A stretch of DNA of 64,000 nt from Cyanoderma ruficeps (taxonomy: Eukaryota > Chordata > Aves > Passeriformes > Timaliidae): the NCBI GenBank assembly GCA_008694505.1, contig VZDJ01000216.1, forward strand, positions 932,612 to 996,611. Reading direction: 5' to 3'. A program made the translations under genes and the position numbers. Below are positions 53,551-64,000 of the stretch, one piece after another. The notes beneath the pieces are model-generated. The model was not told where the DNA came from. It saw nothing but the letters and a program-made list of their open reading frames with translations, and did not search any database. The stretch's first letter is position 1. The number at the start of each line of letters is the position of its first letter.

Positions 53551-55539
53551 CAACTTCTGTCAATTTACTGCAGGGTACTTCATATTGAGACATTCCTGAA
53601 TGTGCCAAGGCTCAAACTCCTGTAGGAACACGAGGTGACTTTTAACCAGTCTGTGAAGGAAAAAAAAAAAGGGGAGGATTTGAAGTGGGAGAGAAGGAGA
53701 GGTTGCAGGTAGATTTGGAGAAATCTGCTAAGTGGATGGGGAAACTTGACTCTTTGCTTTAATCAAAAGCAAATAATCTGAGCCTGTGCATTGATACTTA
53801 TTCAAACTGGTGCTGGTTTTTCACACGGAAAAGATGAAAATCAGTCTTTGTAAGTGTTTCCTGAGCAGGCTGAGGGTGCTGCAGGCCTCAGGAGGAGGTT
53901 TCTCAGGACTGGAGTGTCAGAGTGTCAGGGGTGTGTTGGGAAGTTGTGACTCTGGGTGACACTGGCTGGGACATCATCCACCAGAAGTGATTTTCTGTGG
54001 AGGTTTTGAGTTATGGATATTCTTGGCTTTACCACTGTGCAGCCTTGAACAAACCCCGTGTTCTTTCAGTTTCTACAGAAGAAAAATTGCCAACGGGTTT
54101 TTGGAGAGAAGGGAATTGTGTTTACACCAAGTACTTCTAAATATACTGTTGAAAACTTGGAATACCTCAGGCTTGAAAGACACTTCTAGAAGCCTCTTGT
54201 CCAGACACCTTTCAAAATGCACCTTCCTTCAAAGAGAGGTTGCATTGCCCAAGCCCCACAAAAGCCGAATTTTGAAAATCTTGAGGGATGGAGATGATGC
54301 AACTTCTCAGGGAGCCTGTGAAGGCACAGGAAAGAAAGGGGAAAGCTGGGATGTGAACAGAAAGAACAGGGAGTGTCCTGAATAAAAGTCTTGGATCGTG
54401 CCCTTCATTCAATGCAGTACCACAGTGAGCACTGCATTTGCCATATGGCCATGAAAAAATGCAGGATGTTTGTCACCAAACTAATTTTGAAAATATACAT
54501 GAGTCTCCCTTGTTCTGCAACTATTAATTTTTGTTCATATATTGGAAACAAAGAATCTCTAACCCTCACAGGTGCCACTAGATAGGTAAGAAGTGTCAGA
54601 ATGGGCGTTCTAGAAGCAGCCCTAATTTAGTCCTGCTTGCATATTCATTAGAAAGCTGTAGAGGGCTCCTGGTGATCCACAGTCTGTAGAACCTGTGCAT
54701 TACCCTGTGCACAACAAGATGCTAAATAGGCTTGTTAAATTAATCCAGGACTTGCAGTCTGTCTGTCCCCATCTTGTTATAGATAATTATCAGTGACATG
54801 TATATTTCTGAGCCTGTTTAAATGTCTCATTGATTATTTTTTTAAAGGAAGCAATTAGGATGCTAAACCATGGGCTAACTTTGATTGCCTGACAGAGTCA
54901 TGTAAAAATAGAACGAAGCAAAGGAGCCCCAGTGTGAGAGCTCAGGGTAGCACTGATGTCACAGGGGCTCACCAGGTCCCTGCTCCAGCTGGGGTGGTGG
55001 GGAGATGTTCAGCCTCTCTGAGGAGCTCTGCCCATCCATGGTTGGCATCCAGCTGCTTGTCCATGAGGCTTTTCTATCCCGAAAACCCTCTTTCTTTAGA
55101 GCTCACAAAGTCCTGCACAGCCCGTAGCACATCATCCTGGGAAATGGAGTCGATAACACAGGGGCTGGAATTTCAGCCTGACCAGTCACGATTCCTGATT
55201 TTTGAGTGTTGGAATCCGTGGCCTCAGTGTCTCATTTCCTTTGGAATCCCAAGATCTTGTCTTGGGCGCTGTGCTCGGAAGTGTGGGGAGGAGGAGGAGG
55301 TGCTGGAAGTGTACAAGAGAAACTTCAGTAATTGTGGGGTTTGGCAGAGCCAGGTGAGGCTGCTGCAGTCCCTAAAGCTGGGACTAGAGGCTGGGCTCTC
55401 CAGAGCAGAGCAGGAGGGAGGGAGAGGTTTGGCAGTGGGTTATAAACAAGAGCTCCTCTATGGCCTGAAGGTGGGATGAAGGTCAGCCCTGCACGGTGTC
55501 CAGTCTCCAGCAGATGAAACCCTGACATCAGATGCAGAT

Positions 55540-55902
55540 CAGAGTCCCAGGATGGCTTGGGTTGGAAGGGATGCTAAAGAGAATCCAGTTCCAGCTCCCC
55601 TGCCATGGCAGGGCCACCTCCCACTGTCCCAGGCTGCTCCCAGCCCCAGTGTCCAACCTGGCCTTGGGCACTGCCAGGGATCCAGGGGCAGCCACAGCTG
55701 CTCTGGGAATTCCAGCCCAGCCCCTCCCCACCCTCCCAGGGAACAATTCCTTCCCAATGTCCCATCCAACCCTGCCCTTCTTCAGCTTCTGGCCCTTCCC
55801 TGTGTCCTGTCCCTCCATCCCCTGTCCCCAGTCGCTCTCCAGCTCTCCTGGAGCCCCTTTAGGCCCTGGAAGGGGCTCTGAGGTTTCCCCAAAGTGTTCT
55901 CA
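55540..55902 (-). mobile_element. CR1 LINE 3' end, about 360 bp, antisense
   Basis: Starting at GGATGGCTTGGGTTGGAAGG this is the reverse complement of a CR1 3' end, with the same block order as 33524-33980 read backwards, out to GGGGCTCTGAGGTTTCCCC. Over 55598-55707 it differs from the reverse complement of 33821-33930 at only two of 110 positions, without indels. It lies antisense to MYH10 about 1.3 kb upstream of the neural cassette exon. Confidence 0.92.
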
Positions 55903-57223
55903 CCCCAAACTGCCTCTATTTTCACTAAACCCAGCTTTCATGTTGGTGCTATTTTAGACTTTAGAACTCATTACTGGTATTTTCAGGTTAATGATTGTTT
56001 CAGTGGCTGCGTTTGCCTTGGTAGCTGAAATGCTAAATTGCTTAAATTGTTTTATTAATTTCTAAAGAAACAAAATTAGTTTTTGAAGGACAGGATCTTG
56101 GGTAGGCTCACTCGGCCTAAAGCTCCCCTGGGTTTCCCAAGTGGGCTTTAACTGCCCCAATTCAAACACAGAAAAGCTAAATCTGTGCCTGATTGAGCTC
56201 AGTTCTGTTTCTGCTAGGACAAGAATGGACACCCAAGAGTGCAATTCATCTTTTCTAAATATAAACAACTGAAACTCCTCTGAATTCTGAGGTGTTCCTG
56301 TCCTTCCCCATGATTCCAGGAGGGGTAGTTCTTTTTTTGGCAGGTAGAGTGCAGCTTTGAAAATTCCCATTACTGACCTGATCAAGCCAAACCTCTGCCA
56401 GCTGCTTCACAGACCTCTGTCAAAATCTGCCATTCTGCACTAATAAAATAAAGAATCATAGAAAGAGGGAATACATTTGTCTTGGTATAAAAATCTCTTG
56501 TTGTATGTGTTGTTTCTCCACAATATTTTGCCTCAGGCTCTCAGATATGAAGCCTGAGATTATTAAACTCACAGGCTGAGCCAAGAAAGAAAGAATGGAA
56601 TTGAACATTTCTGCCAGAGCTGTGCAGATTTGAATTTGGAAGGGGCTTTATTTTACTTTATTGCCTTCACGTTCCCTTTGTCCTTCTTGCTGGCAAAATT
56701 CCAGTGTAAGGTTGTGCTGCTGCTCGTGCTGGTGCTCGAAAGGAAGCAGCAAAGGTTTTGTCTCAAATGTGGGTTTACATTTCTTAAATATCTGTAGTCC
56801 AGTCCAAAACCAACCCCTGTGCCTCCTTGGTGTTGCTTCCCTCGTGTTGTTCCGTGAGCTCTGTGAGTGTTGAGGACAGTGATCATCTCCTCCATCCCAA
56901 CCACCTCACCCTGCCCAAGGCTGGGGAGAAAGGGACTCGGGGTTAATTTTGAAAGCAGTGCCCGAATAATGCAACTCCTGCCCTTTCCCTGGCTGCTCAA
57001 GGGCCATCTGTCATCTCGGGTTAATTAGTCCTTGCATAAACACAGGGTGCAGTGTTTTGCACATGCCAATAACTTGTGTTCTGAAATGAATTTGGGCAGT
57101 TTCTGTGAAACTTTCTGTGAAGTGAGTGTGTGGTTAACCGTGCTGACAGTGCTAATTTGGGATGTGACATGCAGCTGGAATGCCTGCTTGCTAACTTATC
57201 ATTTGTTTGTTTGCAATGAACAG

Positions 57224-57253
57224 CCTGAATCACCCAAACCCGTGAAACACCAG
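57224..57253 (+). CDS. MYH10: MYH10 neural cassette exon N30 / B1 insert (10 residues)
   Basis: Exactly 30 nt after acceptor AATGAACAG, reading PESPKPVKHQ in phase 0, inserted after Pro211 between exons 5 and 6. This is the B1 (N30) insert of NMHC II-B, known to be included in neurons and absent elsewhere, and to lie in loop 1 near the ATP site. SPKP looks like a site for a proline-directed kinase, and phosphorylation of the insert has been discussed for this isoform. The donor is CAG|GCAAGT, a GC-AG intron. The nearest GT would add 4 bases and break the frame. The branch site CTAAC is good but the pyrimidine tract is poor, fitting a regulated exon. Its use is probably driven by the downstream UGCAUG elements. 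Confidence 0.95.
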
Positions 57254-58699
57254 GCAAGTGGTTTTTTTTAATGCTTTTCAAGTTATGTAGGAGAACTAAT
57301 GTATATTCTTCTCTTTGTGCTGATAATGTGGGAAACCTTGAAGGAACACAGGGCTAATAGAGAATTTTGGAAATGTTTAACTGGCTTTGAGAGAGGGAAA
57401 AGTGAGCAGCTCGTGAGTTTCTCAGCATTGCAAGGGATTGTAACCACTTTTAAGCCCTGAAATGAAAGGTTTGCACTCTCTCCAGCCACCCTCCTCCAAA
57501 ATACTGTGTGTATATTGGGTAATGTGCTGCTGAGAGAGTGCAGAACACTTTTTAAATATTAACCAAAGCCCTAAATAAAAGATTGGATTAATGGAAGCTA
57601 CAAAATTCTTTTGATTAAGTGTTTTGTCTGAATATTTTTATAGCTTCACAAATCACCAATGAAGACTTTGATCTCAAGTGTAAAAGACTTGGCATAACCA
57701 AAAGCTTTCCGAAATCAAGAGTTTCCCCTGACTTTCTAGGACAAGTGGTGTGAGCAGGGTGGGATGTGCTGCCTGAATTAATGTTTGCTGATTTGAGCTG
57801 CAGCTTCTCTCACTGCTCAGGCTGCCTGGAGCTGCTGGGCAGGTAACAGTGCCCATCCCATGCCCCTGATCCCCCTGGCCCTGGGCACAGCTCTGTTTGA
57901 TCCCACTTTTCTGGGAAAGAGAAGGAATTGAAGTCCTCAGGTAGAGTTCACCTGAAGGAGGCTTAGGTGGAAGTTGAGGGCAGGAGTTTGGAAAGGGATA
58001 AACAATTGCTGCCACAAGATAAACGTCCCACTCTACCCTGAGCTGGTAAGTGATGCCTTTGTGCTGGTCATGAGCTTTTTTAAATAAAGAAAAAGCTTTG
58101 CTCCAGCTCCTCGGGGTGTAACTAACCATGGAAACTGAAGCAGCTCCCCGGGGTTAGTTTAGCTGTGTGAATTCATCCCTTGCGTTTCTCTGAAGCTGAT
58201 TAGTGCAGTGTAACTGTAGAGCAAAGGGAAATAGTAAAGGAACCTTCAAGTGTGATGTATTGGGAGCAAAAAGCAATCCCTGGACAGCTGTGATGCCTCT
58301 GGGAGTGCGTGGTACACGTTAAACCTCTGCACCCCAACTGTGTGTCTGAGCCCATGGTCTCATTTTCAGAAGCTGCAGACATTCCTAGTGTTGAACTTAA
58401 TCCTCCCTCCTTGGACACATCAGTCAGTTCTGAGGGTTTTTACTAAAATATTTGTCAAGTCCAAAACCAGATGGAGTGGTGTTTGGTTTAACCCTCCTTT
58501 TGCTTAGAGCTGGCGTGCCAGGGTTGACACAAAACGTTTGCTGGTGAACATTTTAACTGTGTCCGTGGAAAATGCTAATCCCAAGCTGTTGATAGTGCAT
58601 AAGGCATGGAATCATTAACATCTCTGTTTCAATGTCATTTGGAACTCCAGAGTGGATCCCTGTTGTATGTGAGTAGCATGGAGCTTCCCCTGCCTGCCC

Positions 58700-58900
58700 C
58701 AGGCCTCCCCCACACCCAGTCACTGCTGGTTTTCCTGAAGCTGAGACGATGACCTGGCCTTGTCTTCGTGGTGCCTGCATGAACTCCTGCATGACCTCAC
58801 TTCTCCCACAATTCCCATACTGCTTTTTCCAACTTCTGGGGAGATGCCTACGCAGGAGCCGTGCCCAGAGGCCAAACTGACGCTCTGGAGTTCAGTGTCT
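58700..58900 (+). promoter_or_regulatory. MYH10: Candidate intronic distal downstream enhancer (IDDE) of N30 with paired UGCAUG
   Basis: Two TGCATG hexamers at 58776-58781 and 58788-58793 start 12 bases apart (CCTGCATGAACTCCTGCATG), about 1.52 kb after the N30 donor. The chicken and mammalian gene is known to need a distal downstream intronic enhancer with UGCAUG copies, about 1.5 kb beyond N30, for neuronal inclusion through Rbfox. Position and motif therefore fit. The outer borders given here are nominal, since only the hexamers are directly visible. Confidence 0.8.
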
Positions 58901-59482
58901 TTGCAAAACACTCTGCTCTTCAGAAAGAGGATTGCTTTTGGCTGAAAGCAGTCCACGGAGAGAGGAAAACTCCCAAGTCAGGAGCCTTTTTGCACAGTGA
59001 GGGGTGTGCTTTCCTTGGTGCCAGCTGTGAAAAGGCTGTGTGTGCAGCACTGCTCGTTCCCATGGCTTTCACCCACAGCTGAGGATCCAACTGCTTCCTT
59101 CAGCTCCTCAGAGATGATGGCAAAAACCCTTCCTGCCTCCTGTCATAGGGTTTGGACACATTCTCTGCTGGTTTATTCCAGCTTTATTCCAGCTCTGCTG
59201 CCCTGCAGAGGTTGCTGTGCACAGCCCCAGCCCAGGCAGTGCTGGTGGGACACAGCCCATGCCCATGGAGCAGCCACTGTGCAGCCAGGGCATTTCTTTC
59301 CCAAAATATTCCAGAGTTGGGCATGCCAGCTGTGCCACAGCCTTTGCTGGAAGTGCTGGGTTTTATTCCAGGAGCAGTGATGAGGAAATGCTCCCTTGGA
59401 TCTTGGTGTGCCCACACTGGGAGAGGGGCAGCACACTGGGAGAGGGGAGGGAAGGTGGGAGCATTCCCAGGATCTGAGGTTT

Positions 59483-59488
59483 TGCATG
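59483..59488 (+). promoter_or_regulatory. MYH10: UGCAUG (Rbfox-type) element, third copy
   Basis: TTTTGCATGGG, about 2.2 kb downstream of N30 and 1.4 kb upstream of exon 6. A single hexamer occurs by chance about once per 4 kb, so its function is uncertain. Confidence 0.4.
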
Positions 59489-60231
59489 GGAAATTTGGAG
59501 AATATCAATTGCAGATAGCACAGGGTGGGTATCACAGGCATCCAGTTTGTCTCCAGTTGCAGGTTTTTTGTCAGTTTAAATGTGCTTTTAAATTGCCACC
59601 TTGGCAGCCCTGCCGTGGCACTGCTGGGCCTGCCCTGGGCTAAGACTCACATTTTGTCCTTCTTTACTTACCCCAGAATTTAGGGAATGTAAAATTCCCT
59701 AAAGGGAATACATTTGGAAGTAAGCAACTTCTGAGCAGATAACGTGAGGTCACATAAAAGAAGGAGCAGCCATTTATTTCCAGGCGAGCTTGAAATATAT
59801 TTCAATATACAAATAAAACTCTTTCAGGTGTTAAGTAGTGAATTTTTAAAATTCCTGTCTAAGAATTGACCCCATGTTGAAGCCTTAGAAGACTTAATGC
59901 TTCCTGTTCTTTGATGCTTGGTCTGGGGCCTTTATTCATCAAGACTATAAATAATTGGAAAAAGCAGCTTCATGAAATGTCAGATTTGGAGACTACATTC
60001 CAGACAGCTTCACTTATTTTTTTTTTTCCCAAACCATCCTTCAGAGCAAGAAGACAATATATTTTCCTGTGTACATTTGTGCCTCCTGGGCTCTTGGAAG
60101 CAGCACAGACTTTTTTTTCTTACCAGACCTCCTCATGGACAGCCCTTGTAAAAGCTCTTGTGCAATTTCCTTGAGATAAGTACTTCAAATTCTAAACTCA
60201 TTGGCCAGAACTTGCAGAAACATTTAACTAA

Positions 60232-60237
60232 TGCATG
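60232..60237 (+). promoter_or_regulatory. MYH10: UGCAUG (Rbfox-type) element, fourth copy
   Basis: TAATGCATGAGG, about 3.0 kb downstream of N30 and 650 bases upstream of exon 6. It also forms the palindrome ATGCAT. It may act with the distal enhancer or be a chance match. Confidence 0.4.
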
Positions 60238-60884
60238 AGGCATCCTGAGCAGCGCTGGCTGGATGGAGCAGTTTGGAAACAGTGTCTGTAATTGGTGTTG
60301 CTCAGTTGTGCTGGGCTGTTCTGGCCCTCTCAGGTGTGGGCAGGTCAGAGGTGATGCAATGAGATGAGTTTCAGTCTGGCTGACTGAAGGGGAGTTTCAC
60401 TCACCTGAAAGTGAATTTGCAAACGGGTATTTCTGAGCTTGAAAACAGGTGTTCTGAGATATCTGTATAGTTAACACAAAGTTTAAATCTAAAACCTTCC
60501 AGCAGTTCTATTGGTTTCTTCCCTTAAGCACTCAAGGTCTGTGCCTGATTTCATTAGCCCTAATTGTGAATTTTCTTTCCCATCTTGGGTGACTTTCAAC
60601 ATCCATCAAGTCCTATCTGGTCCCTGCTCTGTTCGTGTGTGTCTGTGTGTGTGTTTAATCAACAAACCCCACCCAGAAAAACACCACCAAAACTCCAGCC
60701 ACCTTCACCCCTGGATGGAGGAGACTCTGCAGATTTGGGACTGAGGGGAAGGATGAAAATCCTTTCTGGAGGTGGTGGCACTGCCACAGCCAGGGGAAGT
60801 GACTGTCAGGAGAGGCAGAACATTGAAGCCTGCCCAGGTGCTCTGCGATAAATGTGTTTGTTTTTCTGTCTCTGTGGTTTTTAG

Positions 60885-63023
<2,139 letters not shown>

Positions 63024-63087
63024 GGCAAATTCATCAGGATTAACTTCGATGTCACTGGTTACATTGTTGGGGCCAACATTGAGACCT
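63024..63087 (+). CDS. MYH10: MYH10 coding exon 7 (residues 243-263 and first base of codon 264)
   Basis: A 64-nt exon reading [20 protein letters not shown] then T, plus one base of the next codon, expected to be Tyr264. GKF completes switch I begun in exon 6. The 3' border is set by protein collinearity: ACC then T, followed by GTATCCTTTTTCC. This leaves phase 1. The donor is not a usual U2-type site; it matches the U12-type consensus. Exon 8 is not within the window. Confidence 0.94.
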
Positions 63088-63097
63088 GTATCCTTTT
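63088..63097 (+). promoter_or_regulatory. MYH10: U12-type 5' splice site of intron 7
   Basis: The intron starts GTATCCTTTT. The minor-spliceosome donor consensus is RTATCCTTT, matched at every position. As a U2 donor it would be very poor: T at -1 instead of G, and T then C at +4 and +5 instead of A then G. The branch site (TTCCTTAAC type) and acceptor lie beyond the window, so the class is inferred from the donor alone. Confidence 0.8.
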
Positions 63098-64000
63098 TCC
63101 TGCCCCGTCCTTGCAAAATGCAGCTTCCCTGCTTTGTTTTGCTTTTAACCCTAGAATTCATTGGAATGCAGTGAAAGGTTGCCACGCTTGGACATTCCTT
63201 TGACAGCATCCATCTCTTCCTTTGTTTCAAAATAACTGATCAAATATCACACATTCAGCGGCTTCCTCACGCTCAGGAATCCAAAACTCCCAAATTCCAC
63301 ACTCTGAAACCTGCAGGATTTGCAGATTGGCCTTAAACCCAGGGTGTGTTAAAAAGGGAAACCATGTAAAATGTGCTTGCTCTGGGAGTATTTCTGAAAA
63401 TCCCCCAAGTCCTTCCTAAGGAGGAGCTGAGGCTCTGCCTGGTGCCAGGAGCTGAGCTGGGAGCAGCCCCTGCCTAGAGAGGGATGCTCCTGACTCAGGG
63501 ACAGAGCTGGGCCACCTCCTGCCAGCTCAGCTCAGGTACCCATGAAGGGTCAATAACACAAGGCCTTCTATTATACTTAATTAATTATAATTAATTCCAA
63601 AGTGAATTCAGTTTTAGCTCCAAGATTCGCTTTTATTTATGAGTGTAAAACCAAGTGAAAATACTGGCACTGAAAGCCATTCCCTGAAGTTGTTTTCTCC
63701 GTGCAAAAAATGTGTTTGTTGTGTAATTTTGAGTTTTCTGGGAGAATAGCAGCGGAGTGATCATAAAATGATGAAGTTGGAAGTCTTGGTAAACAACATT
63801 AAGTGAATATTGATCATAAACAATGCTGTAGTTAAGTTTCCATTTGGTTGGTGGGCTTTGAAACTGCTTGATCTGAAGTGCATTAAATGTTTGGAATTGT
63901 CAGAAAATGTGATTTCCCAATAAGGCCGGGAAAGATCTATAGTTATTCAAAATATGTTGCAATGATAAGTGGCTTTTTTTCATTCACCACAGCACAGGAA
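63088..64000 (+). other. MYH10: MYH10 intron 7, 5' part
   Basis: At least 913 bases of the intron following exon 7, running off the right edge. No sequence encoding the expected YLLEKSRA start of exon 8 is present. CCTTAAAC followed by CCCAG near 63330 looks like a U12 branch and acceptor, but what follows does not encode myosin. Nothing else is recognisable. Confidence 0.8.

Larger units (their letters stand above)
52483..57223 (+). other. MYH10: MYH10 intron between exon 5 and the N30 cassette (4.7 kb)
   Basis: GT-AG intron. It holds two antisense CR1 pieces (53300-53550 and 55540-55902) and a poly-A run near 53658. Reading it by eye I find no UGCAUG element, unlike the part downstream of the cassette. 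The acceptor of the cassette has a near-consensus branch site CTAAC at about 57190 and a weak, interrupted pyrimidine tract ending AATGAACAG. Confidence 0.8.
57254..60884 (+). other. MYH10: MYH10 intron between N30 and exon 6 (3.6 kb)
   Basis: GC-AG intron (donor GCAAGT, acceptor TTTTTAG). It carries four UGCAUG hexamers (58776, 58788, 59483 and 60232), the motif bound by Rbfox proteins, and secondary GCATG words near 58605 and 58676. A GT-rich / CA-rich patch lies at about 60630-60700. No mobile element is recognisable. Confidence 0.85.

Noticed and set aside
63325..63345. CCTTAAACCCAG as a possible U12 branch and acceptor ending intron 7
   Set aside because: The bases after it do not encode the expected YLLEKSRA segment of exon 8, so it cannot be the real acceptor.

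Overview
The window is vertebrate nuclear DNA, almost certainly from a bird. The evidence is a split gene for non-muscle myosin heavy chain II-B (MYH10) whose introns hold several CR1-type LINE 3' ends, the dominant avian retroposon. A songbird is plausible from the look of the CR1 copies, but the sequence alone does not prove it. No bacterial, viral, CRISPR or operon-like structure is present. Nearly all open reading frames longer than 60 codons are chance frames in introns, GC-rich DNA or tandem repeats.

Layout. Positions 1 to about 10,300 are intergenic, with no recognisable gene. They hold an AT-rich tract, four separate minisatellites (units of 22, 11, 24 and 19-21 bp), a GAT microsatellite and one CR1 3' end. 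Positions about 10,330-11,800 are a CpG island with the MYH10 promoter: GC boxes, four CCAAT boxes in the same orientation and no clear TATA box. It runs into a non-coding first exon that ends at 11403. The rest of the window is the 5' part of MYH10 on the plus strand: coding exon 2 (ATG at 13892), exon 3 (25801-25957), a 28-nt exon 4 (42400-42427), exon 5 with the P-loop (52380-52482), a 30-nt neural cassette exon (57224-57253), exon 6 (60885-60977) and exon 7 (63024-63087). The gene continues past the right edge. Joined without the cassette, the exons encode residues 1-263 of the motor domain plus one base of codon 264. This covers the SH3-like N-terminal subdomain, the purine-binding loop, the P-loop and switch I.

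The most interesting biology is splicing control. The 30-nt cassette adds ten residues (PESPKPVKHQ) to surface loop 1, next to the ATP pocket. It matches the known neuron-specific B1/N30 exon of NMHC II-B. It has a GC rather than GT donor. Two UGCAUG (Rbfox) elements lie 7 bases apart, about 1.5 kb downstream, where the known distal downstream enhancer of this exon sits. Two further UGCAUG copies follow before exon 6. Intron 7 starts with GTATCCTTT, a full match to the minor (U12) spliceosome 5' splice site. Two CR1 copies in opposite orientation (introns 3 and 5) match at 108 of 110 aligned bases and could pair across exons 4 and 5.

I found no undescribed multi-gene system. The novelty candidates are the intron classes, the distal enhancer layout, the inverted CR1 pair and the minisatellite cluster upstream of the promoter.
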